NCBI RefSeq assembly: GCF_041434935.1
Contig: NZ_CP107964.1
Location: 7,547,001-7,611,000 of the forward strand
Length of the DNA stretch: 64,000 nt
Origin: Kitasatospora sp. NBC_00374
Lineage (GTDB): Bacteria; Actinomycetota; Actinomycetes; Streptomycetales; Streptomycetaceae
Reading direction: 5' to 3'
This document shows, piece by piece, positions 37,401 to 47,846 of the stretch. The notes beneath the pieces are model-generated. The model was not told the origin of the DNA and ran no database searches. It saw nothing but the letters and a program-made list of their open reading frames with translations. Numbering within the stretch: position 1 is the stretch's first letter; each line of letters begins with the position of its first letter. Both the position numbers and the translations under genes were made by a program.

Positions 37401-40400
37401 ATGCTGACGCCCAGCACCTTCGTGGAGTTCAGCCGCCAGCGCGGGCTGGCGGCGGACGGGCGCTGCAAGGCGTTCTCCGAGGACGCGGACGGCACGGGCT
37501 GGGGCGAGGGCGTCGGCATGATCCTGGTGGAGCGGCTCTCGGACGCCCGTCGCAACGGGCACCCGGTGCTCGGGATCGTCCGCGCCAGCGCGGTCAACCA
37601 GGACGGCGCCAGCAACGGCCTCACCGCGCCTAACGGACCGTCCCAGCAGCGCGTGATCAAGCAGGCACTGGCGAACGCGGCCCTCACGTCCGCCGAGGTC
37701 GACGCGGTCGAGGCGCACGGCACGGGCACCACGCTGGGCGACCCGATCGAGGCGCAGGCCCTGCTCGCCACCTACGGACAGAACCGGCCCGCGGACCGGC
37801 CGCTCTGGCTCGGCTCGGTGAAGTCCAACCTGGGGCACACCCAGGCGGCGGCCGGTGCCGCCGGTGTGATCAAGATGGTGCTCGCGATGCAGCACGGCGT
37901 CCTGCCGAAGAGCCTGTACGTGGGCGAGCCGTCCTCGCACGTCGACTGGTCGGCGGGCGCGGTCGAACTGCTCGCCGACGCCCGCGACTGGCCGGAGAAC
38001 GACCGTCCGCGGCGCTCCGCCGTCTCCTCCTTCGGGTTCAGCGGCACCAACGCGCACATCATCCTGGAGCAGGCCCCGGAGCCCGCCGCCGGGACGGCGG
38101 CCGACGGGGAGGACAGCCGCCCGTCGGCGCCCGCGGTGTCGGCCGGCGTGCCGTGGGTGCTGTCGGCCCGGAGCACGGCGGCACTGGCGCGCCAGGCGCG
38201 GCGGCTGCTCGACCGTCTGGACACCGCGCCGGAGACCTCCCCCGACGCGGTCGGCCTGGCCCTGGCCTCGACCCGTGCCGCATTCGAGCAGCGCGCCGTC
38301 GTGGTGGGTACCGACGCGGACGAGCTCAGGACGGCCCTACGGACGCTGGCGGAGGACGGAGTCTCGGCAGGCCTGGTCCGGGGCATGGCCGGCTCGGCGG
38401 GGAAGGTGGCGTTCGTCTTTCCGGGGCAGGGTTCGCAGTGGGCGGCGATGGCGGTGGAGCTGTTGGAGTCGTCGCCGGTGTTCGCGGTGCGGATGGCGGA
38501 GTGCGCGGTGGCGTTGGGGCCGTTCGCTGACGGGTGGTCGCTGCTGGACGTGGTCCGTGGTGATGGTGGTGACGCCTGGATGGACCGTGTCGATGTGGTG
38601 CAGCCGGTGCTGTGGGCGGTGATGGTGTCGCTGGCGGAGGTGTGGCGGGCGGCCGGTGTCGAGCCGGGCGCGGTGGTCGGTCACTCGCAGGGTGAGATCG
38701 CTGCCGCTGTGGTGGCGGGAGCGCTGTCGCTGGAGGACGGTGCCCGGGTGGTGGCGCTGCGCAGTCGGGCGATCGCCGGTGGGCTGGCGGGTCTGGGTGG
38801 CATGGTGTCGGTCGGGCTGTCGGTGGAGGGGGTGCGTGAGCGTCTCTCGGTTTGGGGTGAGGAGCGGATCTCGGTGGCGGCCGTGAACGGCCCGTCGTCG
38901 GTGGTCGTGTCCGGTGAACCGGCGGCGCTGGACGAGCTGTTGGCGTCCTGCGAGGCGGACGGTGTCCGTGCTCGCCGCATTCCCGTGGACTACGCCTCGC
39001 ACTCCGCGCAGGTGGAGTCGATCCGTACCGAACTGCTGGAGGTCCTCGCCGAGGTCCGGCCGCGTGCTGGTCGGATTCCGGTCTTCTCGACGGTCACCGG
39101 TGAACTCACCGACGGCTCGGGCATGGATGCCGAGTACTGGTACACCAACCTCCGCACGACCGTCCGTTTCCGCGAGGCGGTGGACACCCTCCGCGCGGAC
39201 GGCTTCGGCACGTTCGTCGAGGTCAGCGCCCACCCCGTGCTGGTCACGGGGCTCCAGGAGAGCGCCGAGCAGGCCGGATGCGACGCCGTCACGGTCGGCA
39301 CGCTGCGCCGCGACGAGGGCGGGCCCCGGCGGGTGCTGGCCTCGTTCGCGGAGGCGTGGGTGCGCGGGGTGGCCGTCGACTGGCGGGCCGCCGTCTTCAC
39401 GGGCACCGACGGTCCGGGCTTCGATCTGCCGACCTATGCCTTCGAGCACGAGAACTACTGGCCCCGCCCGTTGACCGGTTGGCTGGGTGATGTGGCCTCC
39501 GCCGGTCTGGGGTCCGCGGACCACCCGCTGCTGGGCGCCTCGCTCGCGGTGGCGGACGGCGACGGCGAGGGACACCTCCTGACCGGCCGCCTCGGCCTGG
39601 ACTCCCACCCGTGGCTGGCCGACCATGCCGTCGGCGAGCTCGTGCTGCTGCCGGGCACCGCCTTCGTCGAGCTGGCCGTCCGGGCGGGAGACCAGGTCGA
39701 CTGCGACCGGCTGGACGAGCTGACGTTGGAGGCCCCACTGATCCTGCCCGCGCATGGCGGCGTGCAGCTGCAGCTCTGGGTGGGGGCGCCGGACGACGGC
39801 GGTCGACGCACCGTCGGCTTCTACTCCCGCGCCGAGGCCGCTACCGCCGACGAGTTGTGGACCCGGCACGCGTCCGGTCTGGTCTCGACGGGCGCGGTGC
39901 CGCCGGTCGGCTTCGATCTGGCGGCCTGGCCGCCGGCCGGCGCCGCTGCCGTCCCGGTCGACGAGCTCTACCAGGGTTTCGCGGCGGCGGGGTTCGGCTA
40001 CGGGCCGGTGTTCCAGGGCCTGCGTGCCGCCTGGCGCCGTGACGGCGAGCTGTTCGCCGAGGTGGAGCTGCCCGGGGAGGCCAAGGACCAGGCGGCCCGG
40101 TACGGGCTGCACCCGGCGTTGCTGGACGGCGCGCTGCACGCGATCGGCCTCGGCGGTGTGCTGGCCGACGGCGGGCAGACGCGCCTGCCGTTCGCCTGGG
40201 GCGGGGTCAGCCTGCACGCGACGGGCGCGACGGCGCTGCGGGTGCGGATCGCCGCACAGGGCGCCGACACGGTGTCGCTGGCGGTCGCGGACGGCGCGGG
40301 TGCGCCGGTGGCCTCGATCGAGCAACTGGTTCTGCGGCCGGTCGCGGTGGACCGCCTCTCGGCCGGACGAACTCCCTTCCACGACTCGCTGTTCCGGCTG

Positions 40401-43145
40401 GAGTGGACGGCGCTGCCGCTCGGCGCGCCCGCCGCGGGCGGCGAGGGTGACGGCTGGGCCGTCCTCACCGATGCCGGGAGCGGCATCCCCGACGGTTTGG
40501 AGCAGCTGCTCGGGGCGGTCCGGGCGACCGCGTACGCCGGGCTCGACGCGCTGGCCGAGGCCGTCGCCGAGGGCGCGGCCGTCCCGGGCACCGTCGTGCT
40601 GCCGATGCTCGGGGCCGGGATGCTCCCGGCCGCCGCCGCCGGGAACGGGAACGGGAACGGGAAGGGGACCGGAGACCGGGACGGCGACGGCACGGCCGCC
40701 GCCACCCGCGCCGGCCTGCACGGCCTGCTGGGGCTGTTGCAGCGCTGGCTCGCCCTGGAGTGCTTCGCGGACTCCCGTCTGGTCGTGGTGACCCGCGGGG
40801 CGACGACCGCCGAGGACCTGGCGGCCGCGGCCGCCTGGGGCCTGCTGCGGACCGCGCAGTCGGAGAACCCGGACCGGATCGTGCTGGTCGACCTGGACGC
40901 CGACGCCGCCTCCCTGCGCGCCCTGCCCCGGGCCGCCGTCTGCGGCGAGCCACAGGTGGCGCTGCGCGCCGGCGCCGCGCTCGCCCCGCGCCTGGCGCGG
41001 GTGCCCGACACCGCCTCCGGGTCCGACCCGGCCGGGGCCGGGTTGCCCGGGCTCGACCCGGACGGCACGGTGCTGGTCACCGGGGCGACCGGCCTGCTGG
41101 GCGCACTCCTGAGCCGGCACCTGGTCACCGCGTACGGGGCCCGTCGACTGCTCCTGGTCTCGCGCCGGGGTTCGGCCGCGCAGGGCGCGGCCGAGCTGGC
41201 CGCGGAGCTGACCGGGCTCGGCGCCGAGGTGACACTGGCCGCGTGCGACGTCGCCGACCGCGAGGCCCTCGCGACCCTGCTGGACGGCCTGGCGGCCCCG
41301 CTGACCGCCGTGGTCCACGCGGCGGGTGTGCTGGACGACGGCGTGCTCTCCGCGCTGACCCCGGAGCGGTTGGACGCGGTGCTGCGGCCGAAGGTGGACG
41401 CGGCGTGGAACCTGCACGAGCTGACGGCCGGTCACGACCTGGCGGCGTTCGTGCTGTTCTCGTCCGCCGCCGGGGTGTTCGGGATGGCGGGGCAGGCCAA
41501 CTACGCTGCCGCCAACGCCTTCCTGGACGCTCTCGCCGACCACCGCCGGGCGGCCGGTCTGCCGGCGACCTCGCTCGCCTGGGGCCTGTGGGCCGAGGAG
41601 AGCACGATGACCGGCGACCTCGGCGACGCGGGCGTCCAGCGCCTGGCCCGCGGCGGGGTGGCCGGGCTGTCGTCGGCGGAGGGCCTGGCGCTCTTCGACA
41701 CCGCACTGATGCTCTCCGCCCGGACCTCGTCGGAGGGGGGCCAGGAGGCCGTGCCGGGCAGCGCACTGCTGGTGCCGGCCAGGATCGATCTGGCGGGCGT
41801 ACGGGCCGGGGCGGCCGCCTCCGGGCAGGTGCCCGCGCTGCTGCGCGGCCTGGTCCGGATCCCGCCGCGGCGCTCGGCGACGGTCGGTGGGTCCTCCCCG
41901 CAGGCGCTGGCCGAGCGGTTGGCCGGACGTTCCGCCGAGGAGCAGGCCGAGCTGCTGCTGGACCTGGTCCGGGTGCACGCGGCAGCGGTGCTCGGCCACC
42001 CGCGGCCCGAGGCCGTCGACGCCGGGCGGGCCTTCCTGGAGCTCGGGTTCGACTCCCTCACCTCGGTCGAGCTGCGCAACCGGCTTGCCGGGGCCACCGG
42101 CCTGCGGCTGCCGGCGACGCTGCTCTTCGACCATCCCGCGCCTCGCCTGCTGGCGGCCCGGCTCGGCGCCCTGCTCGCCACGCACACTCCGGCCGGCGGC
42201 GCCCCGGGGGCGTCCGGCGGCGGGGAGGCCGGGCGCCCGCTGGGCACCATCGGCACCCTGCTGAGGTCGGCGGCCGAGTCCGGCCGCAGCGGCGAATTCA
42301 TGGAGCTGCTGTTCGCGGCCTCCCGGTTCCGCCCGACCTTCGAAGCCGACACCGAGACCGGGCTGGCCGACGCGTCCCGGCCGGTGCTGGAGCCGGTCCG
42401 GCTGGCGGACGGCCCGGCGGAGCCGATGCTGCTCTGCCTGCCCTCGCTGCTGGCGATCTCCGGCCCGCACCAGTACGCGCGGCTGGCCGCCGCCCTCCGT
42501 GGCCGGCGCGCGGTGCAGGCGCTGCCGCTGCCCGGCTTCCTGGAGGGTGAACGGCTGCCCGCCGACGCGGCGGCGATCCTCGACCTGGCGGCGCGGAGCG
42601 TGCTCCGGGCGGCCGGGGGCGCGCAGTTCGCGCTGCTGGGCCACTCGACGGGCGGTCTGCTGGCCCAGGCGACGGCCGCCCGGCTGGAGGAGCTCGGCGC
42701 CGGTCCCTCGGCCGTCGTGCTGGTCGACACCTACTCCTTCGAACCGGCCGGCGGGACACCCGCCGGCCGGGGCCCGGGCGGTGGCGTTTCGGGGGCCGCG
42801 GCCTCCGTCGCCGAACTGCTGCCGGTCCTGACCGGGGCGATGCTGGCCCGCGAGGGCGCGTACGTGCCGATGGACGACACCAGGCTCACGGCGATGGGCG
42901 GCTACCTGCGGCTGTTCACCGGCTGGCAGCCCGCGGAGATCACCGCGCCGACCCTGCTGGTGCGGGCGCCCGAGTCGCTGTCGGTGCCCGGTGGCGGCGA
43001 CCGGGCGCTGACGAGCGGGGCCCGCGCCTCCTGGCCGCACGAGCACACGCTGCTCGACGGCCTGGGCGACCACTTCACCGTCATGGAGGAACACGCGGCC
43101 GCGACCGCCGAGCTGGTCGAGAACTGGCTGGGCGACGTGTGCTGA
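31497..43145 (+). CDS. Type I polyketide synthase, two terminal modules with thioesterase (KS-AT-DH-KR-ACP, KS-AT-DH-KR-ACP-TE)
   Basis: 3882 residues. The ATG follows GAGAGGTGACCTGAC, only 50 bases after the previous stop, so the two genes are co-transcribed. N-terminal docking helix [15 protein letters not shown]. Module 1: KS Cys210, malonyl AT (HAFH about 751), DH His about 959 ([10 protein letters not shown]), KR about 1390-1600, ACP Ser about 1706. Module 2: KS about 1765-2190 (Cys about 1939), methylmalonyl AT (GHSQGE, YASH about 2500), DH about 2711 ([10 protein letters not shown], Glu where Gly is usual), KR from about 3190 with intact Ser-Tyr-Asn, ACP Ser about 3520, TE about 3640-3870 with GHSTG (Ser3717) and His3859. 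This is the last PKS of the pathway. TE releases the chain as a macrolactone, a lactam or a free acid; sequence alone does not say which. Confidence 0.97.
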   Translation: MPADLAAEDKLRYFLKRVTTDLHETRRRLKEIEDGEHEPIAIVGMACRFPGGVDSPEDLWRLVADGRDAVSLFPEDRGWDVENLYHPDPDHQGTSYAREGGFLHRAGEFDPGFFGISPREAMSMDPQQRLLLETSWEAFERAGIDPVTLRGSRTGVFVGVMYNDYGMLLQQSVEGAEGQIGTGSSGSIASGRVSYTLGLEGPAVTIDTACSSSLVALHLACQSLRTGESTLALAGGVTVMLTPGTFVEFSRQRGLAADGRCKAFSDDADGTGWGEGVGMLLVERLSDAQRNGHRVLGIVRGSAVNQDGASNGLTAPNGPSQQRVIKQALSNAGLTSAQVDAVEAHGTGTTLGDPIEAQALLATYGQTRPETRPLKLGSVKSNLGHTQAAAGAAGVIKMVLAMQHGVLPKSLHVGEPSSHVNWSAGAVELLAEAEQWPETGEPRRSAVSSFGFSGTNAHIILEQAPAEEPAPGPGGAPARPVPVVLSGRTPEALRGQAGRLAERLAAEPDLGLTDVGLTLATARSAFEHRAALVGGDRAQVLAGLEALAAGGSAAAEGVAGTAGRAAFLFAGQGSQRAGMGEELYGAFPAFAAAFDAVCAELDPLLGRSLRTAIADTDLSDETGYTQPALFALEVALFRLVESWGVRPDFLAGHSIGELAAAHVAGVLSLADAAKLVAARGRLMQALPRGGAMVAVEAAEAEVLPLLTGGVGVAAVNGPVSVVISGVERAVLEVAEKLAADGRRTKRLTVSHAFHSPLMDGMLDEFRSVASELTFEAPRIPIVSTLTGALASDELTDPEYWVRHVREAVRFADAVQVLEGEGVRTFLELGPDGTLTAMAQQCLAEDTDATLTPALRRDRPEALSFTTALARLHVRGARLDWQAVFADLDARRVDLPTYAFQQEYFWPRPLRGFVGDVVSAGLGAADHPLLGASLALADADGHVLTGRLALDAHPWLADHAVAGKVLLPGTAFVELAVRAGDQVGCGLVEELTLEAPLVLPVRGAVQVQVSVGVPDEAGRRPVSVFSRGEDASADEPWVRHAAGVLAAAGSAVPVDLTEWPPAGAEPLAVDGVYEGFAAAGFAYGPVFRGLRAAWRRGAEVFAEVALPEEARGEAGLFALHPALLDAALHTVALGGLLEDTGQGRLPFAWSDVTLHAAGASELRVRFSAKSADAVALTVADASGAPVATVGSLVLRTFAAEQMAGGRQESLFRPRWVPVALAAQAADGAVGVLGGDDLGLPGAVRFADLAAVVAAGPVPETLVLPVATADCLGVVAATHAAVRDALALVQEWLAQDAFADSRLVVVTRGATTGDLAAAAVHGLLRSAQSENPGRIVLVDLDEDPDSLKALPRALDTGEPELALRAGEASARRLLRAAETAVPADGLRALDPEGTVLLTGATGALGGVVARHLVTEYGARRLLLVSRRGAQAEGADELAAELGRLGAEVTFAACDVADRVALARLLEGVELTAVVHTAGVLDDGVVPSLTPERLEAVLRPKVDAAWNLHELTAGHDLAAFVLFSSAAGVFGAAGQANYASANAFLDALAEYRRAAGLPATSLAWGLWAEDGGGMGAELDEADVQRMARGGVQALSTADGLALLDAAGDLDEAVLVPIRLDLAGLRAQAAASGPVPPVLRGLVRAPLRRAAAGSGSAGGSALADRLAALGEAERTTALLDLVRAEVAAVLGYPNSAAVDTSRAFKDLGFDSLTAVELRNRLNGVTGLRLPATLVFDYPNPAVLADQLRTELLGVLPTAGLPSAPPAGLDDEPIAIVGMACRYPGGVDSPEDLWRLVADGRDALSFFPEDRGWDVENLYHPDPDHQGTSYVREGGFLYRAGEFDPGFFGISPREAMSMDPQQRLLLETSWEAFERAGIDPGSVRGSRTGVFVGVMYNDYAMVLQQSVEGAEGQISTGTSGSIASGRVSYTFGLEGPAVTIDTACSSSLVALHLACQSLRTGESTLALAGGVTVMLTPSTFVEFSRQRGLAADGRCKAFSEDADGTGWGEGVGMILVERLSDARRNGHPVLGIVRASAVNQDGASNGLTAPNGPSQQRVIKQALANAALTSAEVDAVEAHGTGTTLGDPIEAQALLATYGQNRPADRPLWLGSVKSNLGHTQAAAGAAGVIKMVLAMQHGVLPKSLYVGEPSSHVDWSAGAVELLADARDWPENDRPRRSAVSSFGFSGTNAHIILEQAPEPAAGTAADGEDSRPSAPAVSAGVPWVLSARSTAALARQARRLLDRLDTAPETSPDAVGLALASTRAAFEQRAVVVGTDADELRTALRTLAEDGVSAGLVRGMAGSAGKVAFVFPGQGSQWAAMAVELLESSPVFAVRMAECAVALGPFADGWSLLDVVRGDGGDAWMDRVDVVQPVLWAVMVSLAEVWRAAGVEPGAVVGHSQGEIAAAVVAGALSLEDGARVVALRSRAIAGGLAGLGGMVSVGLSVEGVRERLSVWGEERISVAAVNGPSSVVVSGEPAALDELLASCEADGVRARRIPVDYASHSAQVESIRTELLEVLAEVRPRAGRIPVFSTVTGELTDGSGMDAEYWYTNLRTTVRFREAVDTLRADGFGTFVEVSAHPVLVTGLQESAEQAGCDAVTVGTLRRDEGGPRRVLASFAEAWVRGVAVDWRAAVFTGTDGPGFDLPTYAFEHENYWPRPLTGWLGDVASAGLGSADHPLLGASLAVADGDGEGHLLTGRLGLDSHPWLADHAVGELVLLPGTAFVELAVRAGDQVDCDRLDELTLEAPLILPAHGGVQLQLWVGAPDDGGRRTVGFYSRAEAATADELWTRHASGLVSTGAVPPVGFDLAAWPPAGAAAVPVDELYQGFAAAGFGYGPVFQGLRAAWRRDGELFAEVELPGEAKDQAARYGLHPALLDGALHAIGLGGVLADGGQTRLPFAWGGVSLHATGATALRVRIAAQGADTVSLAVADGAGAPVASIEQLVLRPVAVDRLSAGRTPFHDSLFRLEWTALPLGAPAAGGEGDGWAVLTDAGSGIPDGLEQLLGAVRATAYAGLDALAEAVAEGAAVPGTVVLPMLGAGMLPAAAAGNGNGNGKGTGDRDGDGTAAATRAGLHGLLGLLQRWLALECFADSRLVVVTRGATTAEDLAAAAAWGLLRTAQSENPDRIVLVDLDADAASLRALPRAAVCGEPQVALRAGAALAPRLARVPDTASGSDPAGAGLPGLDPDGTVLVTGATGLLGALLSRHLVTAYGARRLLLVSRRGSAAQGAAELAAELTGLGAEVTLAACDVADREALATLLDGLAAPLTAVVHAAGVLDDGVLSALTPERLDAVLRPKVDAAWNLHELTAGHDLAAFVLFSSAAGVFGMAGQANYAAANAFLDALADHRRAAGLPATSLAWGLWAEESTMTGDLGDAGVQRLARGGVAGLSSAEGLALFDTALMLSARTSSEGGQEAVPGSALLVPARIDLAGVRAGAAASGQVPALLRGLVRIPPRRSATVGGSSPQALAERLAGRSAEEQAELLLDLVRVHAAAVLGHPRPEAVDAGRAFLELGFDSLTSVELRNRLAGATGLRLPATLLFDHPAPRLLAARLGALLATHTPAGGAPGASGGGEAGRPLGTIGTLLRSAAESGRSGEFMELLFAASRFRPTFEADTETGLADASRPVLEPVRLADGPAEPMLLCLPSLLAISGPHQYARLAAALRGRRAVQALPLPGFLEGERLPADAAAILDLAARSVLRAAGGAQFALLGHSTGGLLAQATAARLEELGAGPSAVVLVDTYSFEPAGGTPAGRGPGGGVSGAAASVAELLPVLTGAMLAREGAYVPMDDTRLTAMGGYLRLFTGWQPAEITAPTLLVRAPESLSVPGGGDRALTSGARASWPHEHTLLDGLGDHFTVMEEHAAATAELVENWLGDVC
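31606..32895 (+). repeat. KS repeat block, copy 2
   Basis: Near-identical to 26047-27335 and 36790-38075. The copy spans the KS and its flanking linker. Confidence 0.7.
33179..34195 (+). repeat. Malonyl-AT repeat block, copy 5
   Basis: Nearest relative is 27629-28645. Visible differences include an Ile-to-Ser change near 33352 and a few changes at both ends. Confidence 0.8.
35641..36150 (+). repeat. KR repeat block, copy 4
   Basis: Mosaic: the first part matches 30121 onward, the next part (about 35760-35830) matches 24913-25425. Confidence 0.65.
36790..38075 (+). repeat. KS repeat block, copy 3
   Basis: Near-identical to 26047-27335 and 31606-32895. Similarity ends at the KS-AT linker, where this module switches to a methylmalonyl AT. 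Confidence 0.7.
38916..39440 (+). repeat. Methylmalonyl-AT repeat, copy 2
   Basis: Matches bases 1-526 almost exactly. It covers the YASH motif and the AT 3' end of the final module. Confidence 0.75.
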
Positions 43146-43262
43146 GCCGGGGCCGGCGCCCCGCGCGCCGGGACGCCCCCCCCCGGGCCGACCGAACCAA
43201 CTGACCGACGAGCCCCTACGGGGCCCCATCCGTACTTCCAGAGAGACGAGAGAGATCCCCGC

Positions 43263-44027
43263 ATGACCGTGCCCACCAACGCCGAGTACGACCTCTGGAT
43301 CCGCCGCTTCCACCAGGCCCCGGACGCCCCGGTGCGCCTGCTCTGTCTGCCGCACGCCGGAGGCTCGGCGAGCTTCTACTTCCCGGTGTCGGCGGCGCTG
43401 TCCCCGCGGATCGAGGTGCTGGCGGCGCAGTACCCGGGCCGCCAGGACCGCCGGGCCGAGCCGAGCATCGGGACCGTCGCCGAACTGGCCGACCGCATCC
43501 ACCGGGTGCTGGGCGCGGTGGAGGACGACCGCCCGCTGGCGATCTTCGGCCACAGCATGGGCGCGACCCTCGGCTTCGAGCTGGCCCGCCGGCTGGAGGC
43601 GGACGGGCGGCCCCCGGCGGTGCTGTTCGTCTCCGGTCGGCGCGGGCCTGCCACGCACCGCGAGGAGACCGTCCACCTGCGGGACGACGACGGACTCGTG
43701 GCGGAACTCAAGTCGCTCAGCGGCACGAACACCGCGCTGCTCGGCGACGAGGAGATCCTGCGGATGATCCTGCCGGCGATCCGCAACGACTACCGGGCGA
43801 TCGAGACCTACCGCCGGCCGGAGGGCGGTCCGCTCACCGGCCCGATCGTGGCGCTGATCGGGGACGACGACGTGAAGTCGACCGTGGAGGAGGCCAAGGC
43901 CTGGGCGGAGGAGACCAGCGGCGCCTTCACCCTGCGGGTTTTCCCGGGCGGGCACTTCTACCTGGCGGCCCACCAGCAGGCCGTACTGGCCGAGATCACC
44001 GACGCGCTGGCCGCGCACGCCTCCTGA
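43263..44027 (+). CDS. Type II thioesterase (editing)
   Basis: 254 residues, the usual size of discrete alpha/beta-hydrolase TEII enzymes. These free blocked carrier proteins by hydrolysing aberrant acyl groups from PKS ACPs. Visible features: LPHAGGSA near residue 30, GHSMG with Ser98, Asp201/202 in LIGDDD, and His231 in FPGGHFYL, a full Ser-Asp-His triad. It follows the terminal PKS by 117 bases on the same strand, with no hairpin in between and a C9 run at 43176-43184 in the gap, and is probably read through from the PKS operon. A GA-rich stretch (GAGAGAG) precedes the ATG as a weak ribosome site. Confidence 0.94.
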   Translation: MTVPTNAEYDLWIRRFHQAPDAPVRLLCLPHAGGSASFYFPVSAALSPRIEVLAAQYPGRQDRRAEPSIGTVAELADRIHRVLGAVEDDRPLAIFGHSMGATLGFELARRLEADGRPPAVLFVSGRRGPATHREETVHLRDDDGLVAELKSLSGTNTALLGDEEILRMILPAIRNDYRAIETYRRPEGGPLTGPIVALIGDDDVKSTVEEAKAWAEETSGAFTLRVFPGGHFYLAAHQQAVLAEITDALAAHAS

Positions 44028-44043
44028 CCGCGGGTGGCGCACC

Positions 44044-44083
44044 GACGCCGTCGGCCCCGCTGCGCAGCGGGGCCGACGGCGTC
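44044..44083. terminator. 40-bp perfect palindrome, bidirectional terminator
   Basis: Two 20-base arms (44044-44063, 44064-44083) are exact reverse complements with no spacer. It lies between the convergent TEII (+) and LAL regulator (-) genes, 17 bases after one stop and 18 before the other, which is the expected place for a shared terminator. No T-run is present. Confidence 0.8.
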
Positions 44084-44101
44084 ACGGGCCGGTCGGGCGG
44101 G

Positions 44102-46987
44102 TCAGGCGTAGCTGGCCGCCGCCGTGCCGGCCGGGCTGCCGGTGGCCAGGCAGAGTTCGCCCGGCAGGTCGCTGCGCCGGGTGACCTTCAGCTTGCGGTA
44201 GACCCGGGTCAGGTGCTGCTCCACGGTGCTGACGGTGATGAACAGTTCCCGGGCGATCTCCCGGTTGGTGTGTCCGAGTGCGGCAAGGGAGGCGACCCGC
44301 CGTTCGGCGTCGCTGAGCCCGCCCGTGCAGGCGGTGCCGGCCGCGCCGGGCACCTGCGAGGCCTCGTCGCGGACGTCGGAGAAGAGGCTGGAGAGCCCGC
44401 GCTGGATGGGCTCGGCGCGGTGTTCCTTGGCCAGCTGCCAGGCCCGGTTCATCATGATCCGGGAGCGCTTGTGGTCGCCGAGGTTCTGGTGCGCGTAGCC
44501 GAGGTCGGCCAGCGCCAGGGCGAGTTCGATGGGGGAGTCGCTGCGCTGGAGCTCGTCGACCGCCTGGCGCAGCAGCGAGGGGCGGTGCTTGAGCTCGGCG
44601 ACGGCGGCGCTCAGGCGCACGGTCATGCCGCGGGAGCGGGACGGGCCGGGCTGCAGGCGCCGGGTCTGTTCGTCGATCAGGATCCTGGCCTGCTGGAGGT
44701 CGCCGGCCTGCAGGTGCACCCGCGCGGCGGCGCCGCGCCAGGCCACCACGCTCGGCAGGTCGAGGTCCCAGTCCTGCATCATCTCGCCGCAGATGGTGAA
44801 GTCGTCGAGGGCGGCCTGGGAGTTGTTGGTGGCGAGCCGGAACTCGCCTCTCGCGTGGAGGTAGTGCAGGCCGTAGCGGGTCTTGTAGATCGCCTGCGGG
44901 ATCGGGCGGTTGAGGAGTTCGGCGGCGTCCTCGTACTTGCCCATCGCGGTCTGTGCCATCAGCAGGGTGGACAGGGGCAGTCCGATGTTCACACCCCAGC
45001 CCTGCCAGGGCATGGTCTCCAGGGCGGTCTTGGCGTCGCGTTCGGCGTCGACCAGCCGGCCCTGGCGGACGGCGATCTGGCTGCGCAGGGCCAGCAGCGG
45101 GGGGCGCCAGCCCTCGGCGGCGTGGCCGATCCGCTCCAGTAGCTGGTCGCAGCGGAGTGCGGCGCGTTCCAGCTGGTCGCCGTAGATCAGCGCGAGCAGT
45201 GCGAACTCGGCCTGCTCCCAGGAGCGGTAGGTCAGGCGAAGGCTGCGCAGGACCTGTTCGGCGGCGAGGAAGGTGTGCTCGCGGGCGCGGCCGCTGAGCA
45301 CCTCGTCGAGGACGGCGGCGGCCTGCAGCTGCGGGTCGGCGCGGACGGCGGCGGGGGTGCTGACCTCGTCGACGCGGCACGGTCCCAGCGGCGGCAGGTC
45401 GGCGAGGGCGCCGGGGTAGGAGCTGGAGAGCAGCAGTTTGACGGTCTGCAGTTCGGCGGCGGTGCGGCTCTCCACGTCCCACTGCTGGCACATGATGTGG
45501 TCCAGGATGGCGGAGGCCTCGGTGAGCCGGCCGTGCCGCAGCAGGTATTTGAGGACGACGACGGACTGGCGCTCGGCGAGGTCCCCGGCCCGCAGGGCGG
45601 CGGTCAGCTGGGGCAGGTGGCGGACGGCGTTGCCGGCCTGGAGCTGCCATTCGACGCCGGCCAGCAGGGTGAGCACCTCGCCCTGCCTGCGGTGGTCGGT
45701 GCAGCTGCGGTGGGCGTGTTCGACGCAGCGCCGGGCCAGTTCGGCGTCACCGTCCACCAGGGCCTGCCGGGCGACGTCGCAGAGCACCTTGGTGCTCCAG
45801 GCCTCGCCGGGTTCGCCGGAGGCCAGCAGGAGTTGGGCGATGGCCCGCTCGGTGCCGCCGCGGGTGTAGAGCAGGTGGGCGGCCCGGAAGTGCAGTCGGC
45901 TGAGTTCGTCGGCGTCGGCGTCGTGCAGGACGGCGGTGCGCACCGCGGGGTGGCGGAAGCGGCCGTGCTCCAGCAGCCCGGCGGAGTCCAGGCCGCGGAT
46001 GACGCGCTCGACCGAGGCGGGGGAGTGGTCCAGCAGGTGACCGAGTACCTGCGAGCAGCTGTCCTCGTCGAGGACGGCGATGCCGCGGGCGACGGCCAGC
46101 GCCAGCTCCTCGCTGCGGTGCAGACAGCTGACGACGGCCTGGGAGAAGGCGTAGCCGGCGCCGAGGGTGGCGGGCCGCATCTCGGTGGGCAGCCGGGTGC
46201 AGGTCCGCAGGTCGTCCAGGAGGGCGTGGACCAGCAGCGGGTTGCCGCCGGTGAGGGCGTCGACGCCGGCGGAGAGTTCACCGGCGGAGACCTCGTCGGT
46301 GCGGTGGGCGTCGGTGCGGTGGACCTGGTCGAGCCGGGCGCCGATGAGCTCGTCCACACCCTGCCGGGTGAGCGGGCCGAGCATGACGCGGTGGCAGTTC
46401 GGCTGGCGCAGCAGTTCGGCGTGGAAGGCGGGCTGCGGGTGCTGGGAGGCGGTGCGTTCGGCCAGTACCACGGCTATCCGGGCCGAGCCGAGGCGGCGGA
46501 TCAGGAACAGCAGCCACTGGAGGGAGTGGTCGTCGGCGTGGTGGACGTCGTCCACGCAGAGCAGGACCGGTGACAGGGTGGAGAGTTCGAACAGGACGGC
46601 GCAGAGTTCCTGGACGAGGTCGCCGCAGAGCTGGGCGCTCTGGGCCTGCGGTCCGGCGGTGGACGCGGCCGTGGTGGAGGAGACGGCCAGGCGAAGCAGC
46701 CGCTGGACGTGTTCGTGCCGCGCCGGGGTGAGCGGGGCGAGGCGCAGCAGTTGGCCGGCGGTGCTGAGCGGGGTGCTGCTCTCGGCCTCCGCGCCGACGG
46801 CTCGCAGGGTGACGAAGCCGGCTGCGGCGGCCTGGTCGCACAGCGCGCTGAGCAGAACGGTCTTGCCGGTGGCGACCGGACCTGCCACCAGGCCGACCGA
46901 TCCCATTCCGTTCACCGCGTCGGTTGTGAGGCGGGTCAGCTGAAGCAGTTCATCGCCGCGCTCGATCAGTTCGGGTCGGGCCGTCAT
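44102..46987 (-). CDS. LAL-family (large ATP-binding LuxR) transcriptional regulator
   Basis: 961 residues, typical for LAL pathway activators of macrolide and polyene clusters. N-terminal AAA/NTPase: Walker A GPVATGKT at residues 36-43, Walker B-like LLCVDDVHHAD near 150. A long helical TPR-like middle follows, then a C-terminal LuxR HTH (LSDAERRVASLAALGHTNREIARELF, about 885-945). The ATG is preceded by AAGGAGC at good spacing. I found no TTA codon in frame, so direct bldA control is not indicated. It lies next to the TEII gene in convergent orientation and is the only cluster-type activator in the window, so it is the best candidate to bind the (C/T)AGGGG boxes described here; that link is inference. 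Confidence 0.93.
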   Translation of the reverse strand: MTARPELIERGDELLQLTRLTTDAVNGMGSVGLVAGPVATGKTVLLSALCDQAAAAGFVTLRAVGAEAESSTPLSTAGQLLRLAPLTPARHEHVQRLLRLAVSSTTAASTAGPQAQSAQLCGDLVQELCAVLFELSTLSPVLLCVDDVHHADDHSLQWLLFLIRRLGSARIAVVLAERTASQHPQPAFHAELLRQPNCHRVMLGPLTRQGVDELIGARLDQVHRTDAHRTDEVSAGELSAGVDALTGGNPLLVHALLDDLRTCTRLPTEMRPATLGAGYAFSQAVVSCLHRSEELALAVARGIAVLDEDSCSQVLGHLLDHSPASVERVIRGLDSAGLLEHGRFRHPAVRTAVLHDADADELSRLHFRAAHLLYTRGGTERAIAQLLLASGEPGEAWSTKVLCDVARQALVDGDAELARRCVEHAHRSCTDHRRQGEVLTLLAGVEWQLQAGNAVRHLPQLTAALRAGDLAERQSVVVLKYLLRHGRLTEASAILDHIMCQQWDVESRTAAELQTVKLLLSSSYPGALADLPPLGPCRVDEVSTPAAVRADPQLQAAAVLDEVLSGRAREHTFLAAEQVLRSLRLTYRSWEQAEFALLALIYGDQLERAALRCDQLLERIGHAAEGWRPPLLALRSQIAVRQGRLVDAERDAKTALETMPWQGWGVNIGLPLSTLLMAQTAMGKYEDAAELLNRPIPQAIYKTRYGLHYLHARGEFRLATNNSQAALDDFTICGEMMQDWDLDLPSVVAWRGAAARVHLQAGDLQQARILIDEQTRRLQPGPSRSRGMTVRLSAAVAELKHRPSLLRQAVDELQRSDSPIELALALADLGYAHQNLGDHKRSRIMMNRAWQLAKEHRAEPIQRGLSSLFSDVRDEASQVPGAAGTACTGGLSDAERRVASLAALGHTNREIARELFITVSTVEQHLTRVYRKLKVTRRSDLPGELCLATGSPAGTAAASYA

Positions 46988-47490
46988 GTACCGCGCTCCT
47001 TGCTTCGGTCCCGGTTGCCGCCGCCCGGGGCCGAGGATTCACTGTGGGCCGTGGATTTTTCAAAGAGAGTTCTTCCCGGCGGTACCGGCGCTGGGCGCCG
47101 TCCTACGGGGTGTCAGGTGGCCTGGATGGGGCGTCGGAACCGTCTGCGAGCTGGTGGTTCATCGCTTCGGACGGAGCCGGCACCGCCCGGGAACGGCGTG
47201 TCAGCAGCAGGAGTCGACGATGCGTCTGGGGGCTTCCGGAAGCTGTGGAGCAGCCGAATACCCGACCCTGATTTGTTGAATGCCGTATCCCGTAGCCTGG
47301 AACACTGTTCCCCCGTGAACTGGCGGAGACAATTCGGCCTGACCCGGATGAAGAATGGTCCGAGATTCAACCAGAATCGTGTCCGCGCGGATTCCATGCC
47401 CGTCCGCTCCGCCACCCTGCCGGTCGTCCTGGCGGTGATTTGGAGTTGCGGGACAACTGATCTGAACATAACACTGCCGACCCCCGCCGG

Positions 47491-47532
47491 ACGATACTTG
47501 TCGTCAGGAACTGATCAAGTTTTGCGCCCCTA
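47491..47532 (-). promoter_or_regulatory. Candidate promoter of the LAL gene with AGGGG box
   Basis: On the - strand, TAGGGG (47532-47527) is followed by TTGATC (47518-47513) and, after 16 bases, TATCGT (47496-47491). The box-to-hexamer spacing (35) differs from the 28-29 seen at the other promoters, so this could be a plain -35/-10 promoter or an autoregulatory variant. Confidence 0.4.
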
Positions 47533-47539
47533 GGTGCGA

Positions 47540-47557
47540 TAGGGGTGGAGGTAGGGG
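47540..47557 (+). promoter_or_regulatory. Tandem TAGGGG boxes upstream of the LAL gene
   Basis: TAGGGG at 47540-47545 and 47552-47557, 12 bases apart, plus the inverted copy at 47527-47532. They match the boxes in front of the biosynthetic operons and suggest autoregulation or cross-regulation. Confidence 0.45.
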
Positions 47558-47753
47558 CCCCCCATTCGGCGGGGGTCGGTGGGGCAAGCGCGGGCGAATC
47601 GGGCATATCGGCGCGCGATCGCCCGCGCACGGTACGGGCGCGTCCCGTTAACCCTCGAACGCATGCCGTACCCCGGCCGGATGCCGGTTCGCCGGCGATT
47701 CGAAGCATCGGCGGTACGCCGTAACTGTCCCGTAATTGATGGGACATATACGC

Positions 47754-47801
47754 CGACGGCCGGCTCCCCGTAGCGTTGCTGCTGCGGGGAGCCGGCCGTC
47801 G
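47754..47801. terminator. Hairpin terminator after the HTH gene
   Basis: Arms 47754-47770 and 47785-47801 are 17 bases, perfectly complementary, with a 14-base loop. It lies 45 bases beyond the stop of the - strand gene at 47847 and would end the amidase-oxidase-HTH operon. Confidence 0.75.
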
Positions 47802-47846
47802 TGCGTGATTGCCGGGCGGATGGACGGGCCGCTGTCGCGGGCGGTC

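Larger units (their letters stand above)
46988..47753. other. Long non-coding region upstream of the LAL gene
   Basis: About 770 bases without a convincing gene; short frames here lack recognisable domains and ribosome sites. The GC content is locally lower, with AT-rich patches near 47050-47070 and 47440-47520. It holds the LAL gene's promoter region and the TAGGGG boxes near 47530-47557. The leader of the LAL gene may be long (about 500 bases) if the promoter at 47491-47518 is the one used. Confidence 0.6.

Noticed and set aside
43176-43184. Run of nine C between the terminal PKS and TEII as a slippage switch
   Set aside because: It lies outside coding sequence, so slippage would not alter a protein. 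It is at most a sequencing weak point.
43211-43226. CCCCTACGGGG near the TEII start as another activator box
   Set aside because: No -10-like hexamer lies at the 28-29 base distance on either strand that would serve a gene, and TEII can be read through from the PKS.
44044-44083. A CRISPR unit or transposon end
   Set aside because: It is a single perfect palindrome between convergent stops with no spacers, no repeated copies and no target duplication seen; a terminator is simpler.
47367-47747. Short frames in the gap upstream of the LAL gene (for example 47113-47469 and 47367-47747 on the - strand)
   Set aside because: No ribosome sites, no recognisable motifs, mixed composition; the region reads as regulatory.
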